Assembly: GCA_964583165.1 (NCBI GenBank) | Contig: CAZOVK010000038.1 | Coordinates: 1-23,222 of the forward strand | Direction: 5' to 3' | DNA from: CAZOVK01 sp964583165 | GTDB lineage: Bacteria; Bacillota; Clostridia; Lachnospirales; WRAX01 | Length of the DNA: 23,222 nt | Part shown: positions 22,355 to 23,222 of the stretch, piece by piece | How positions within the stretch are numbered: the first letter of the stretch is position 1 | Layout: each line of letters opens with the position of its first letter | Notes under the pieces: generated by a model | Seen by the model: the letters and a program-made list of their open reading frames with translations, nothing else | Database searches by the model: none | What the model was told of the DNA's origin: nothing | Program-made: the position numbers and the translations under genes

Positions 22355-23222
22355 ATGGCTGAAAGAGCCAACAAATTTAAGATTACAAAGAAGCACATCA
22401 TTATTATGGCTGTGTTGGTTTTAGCGATTGGTTACGGGGTGTTCCTGTTCGTGAGGGCGGCTGATTTGAGCGCGGCATCAAAAAACATGCCCGTTGAATT
22501 GTACGCACTTGAGAAATCGGAGATAACGAAGAGCGTGAGCGTATCGGGTGTTGTTGAGAGCGTGAACACGACGAATATCTATTCAACACAGACATACCCC
22601 GTTAAAGAAATCTTGAAAAACGTGGGCGATGTAGTCAAGGCGGGTGATGTTCTCGCCGTTCTGGATACATCAAGGCTCGAAACGGATATCGAACAAGCCT
22701 TGATTAACCTAGAAAGTGCGCAAAACAATGCCACGGAGGAGAAGCGCACGACCGGCAACAGTATTACAAACGCTACATCAAGCCTTGAATCGTCAGCTAT
22801 TGCATTGTCACGTCAACAACTCGCGACAGCTAATGCCGAGAGGGAACTCAATAAAGTACAGGCGAAGATTGAGGAAGGGTTTGACAGCTACACATATGAC
22901 AAAGCCATTGACGACGCGCGGATTTCATTGGAGCGCAAGCAGGAAGATTTAGTTACGGCACAAAAGGATTATGACGAGGCGTTGAGCGATTTTGACGACT
23001 ATACATACCAAAACGCCATCAGAGAAGCCCAAATAGTGCTTGACAGAAAGAAAACAGACCTAGCAGACGCGAAGAAAAAGTTAGAGGACGAGAAGGCCGG
23101 TAAGGTCAACACGTTTGACGACTATAAATATCAGAACGCCATAAAAGACGCGCAAAACAATGTCAGCCGCAAGGAAGCGGACTTTATCACGGCTGAAAAC
23201 AATCTCTATTCGGCGTACAATA
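22355..23222 (+). CDS. HlyD/MacA-type export adaptor, cut by the window end
   Basis: ATG 22355 follows GGGAGGCGG and opens a frame with no stop up to the window end (289 codons). Residues about 14-35 form one membrane helix. A barrel-sandwich (lipoyl-like) half follows (TQTYPVKEILKNVGDVVKAG, DVLAVLDTSRLETDI). From about residue 108 a long coiled coil begins. It contains a repeat of 37-41 residues: FDSYTYDKAIDDARISLERK, FDDYTYQNAIREAQIVLDRK, FDDYKYQNAIKDAQNNVSRK. These proteins link an inner-membrane ABC or MFS pump to the outside; in Firmicutes the MacA-like ones pair with MacB-type ABC transporters, which should lie beyond the window. Whether the methyltransferase modifies the exported substrate is unknown. 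Confidence 0.85.
   Translation, partial: MAERANKFKITKKHIIIMAVLVLAIGYGVFLFVRAADLSAASKNMPVELYALEKSEITKSVSVSGVVESVNTTNIYSTQTYPVKEILKNVGDVVKAGDVLAVLDTSRLETDIEQALINLESAQNNATEEKRTTGNSITNATSSLESSAIALSRQQLATANAERELNKVQAKIEEGFDSYTYDKAIDDARISLERKQEDLVTAQKDYDEALSDFDDYTYQNAIREAQIVLDRKKTDLADAKKKLEDEKAGKVNTFDDYKYQNAIKDAQNNVSRKEADFITAENNLYSAYN

Noticed and set aside
1..23222. CRISPR arrays, tRNA and rRNA genes
   Set aside because: None seen on either strand by reading; a covariance search for tRNA could not be run.

Overview
The window looks like chromosomal DNA of a spore-forming, low-to-mid GC Firmicute, probably a clostridium. This rests on SLH and WG surface domains, large serine recombinase remains, strong sigma-A-type promoters with AGGAGG-like ribosome sites, LytTR/GHKL signalling, and a promoter matching the sigma-K (late mother-cell) consensus in front of apparent spore-surface genes. 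The species is inference; no rRNA or tRNA gene is present.

Positions 1-7560 are a graveyard of mobile elements. A tyrosine integrase has one frameshift and lacks its first catalytic arginine. An excisionase-like gene sits upstream of it. There are remnants of two different serine recombinases, a DinJ/RelB antitoxin stopped by one TAG codon and without a toxin, a ParB-like/DNA methylase gene with a frameshift and a large deletion, and an AAA ATPase of the DUF4143 type with its middle deleted. A secreted WG-repeat protein has its SLH tail cut off where a resolvase remnant abuts it. Only one DUF4143-type ATPase (6126-7316) is clearly intact.

Positions 7581-11990 (minus strand) hold a compact operon. 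A strong promoter with a palindromic operator drives a MarR regulator, a membrane-anchored M28 metallopeptidase, the large and small subunits of aconitase X, and a small protein carrying a motif that resembles the FlhA/FHIPEP cytoplasmic domain. Starts and stops overlap or lie within about 20 bases.

Positions 12052-16924 (plus strand) hold an AgrA/AgrC-like two-component pair without a recognisable AgrB or AgrD, a YbjQ/UPF0145 protein behind a perfect inverted repeat, and a secreted serine beta-lactamase-fold hydrolase with a membrane tail. They end at tandem hairpins facing a minus-strand pair (GNAT acetyltransferase, membrane protein).

Positions 18073-21367 are the most interesting part. 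Two paralogous small proteins and a 730-residue repeat protein, none with a signal peptide, follow a near-perfect sigma-K-type promoter. The fourth repeat of the large protein ends early and lacks its last strands. The second small protein, translationally coupled to it, ends in a tail that resembles exactly those missing strands. This suggests a donor-strand-like or split-domain assembly on the spore surface. A roughly 130-base element of nested inverted repeats lies between the two small genes.

The window closes with a SAM-dependent methyltransferase and the first 289 codons of a HlyD/MacA-type export adaptor that runs off the end.
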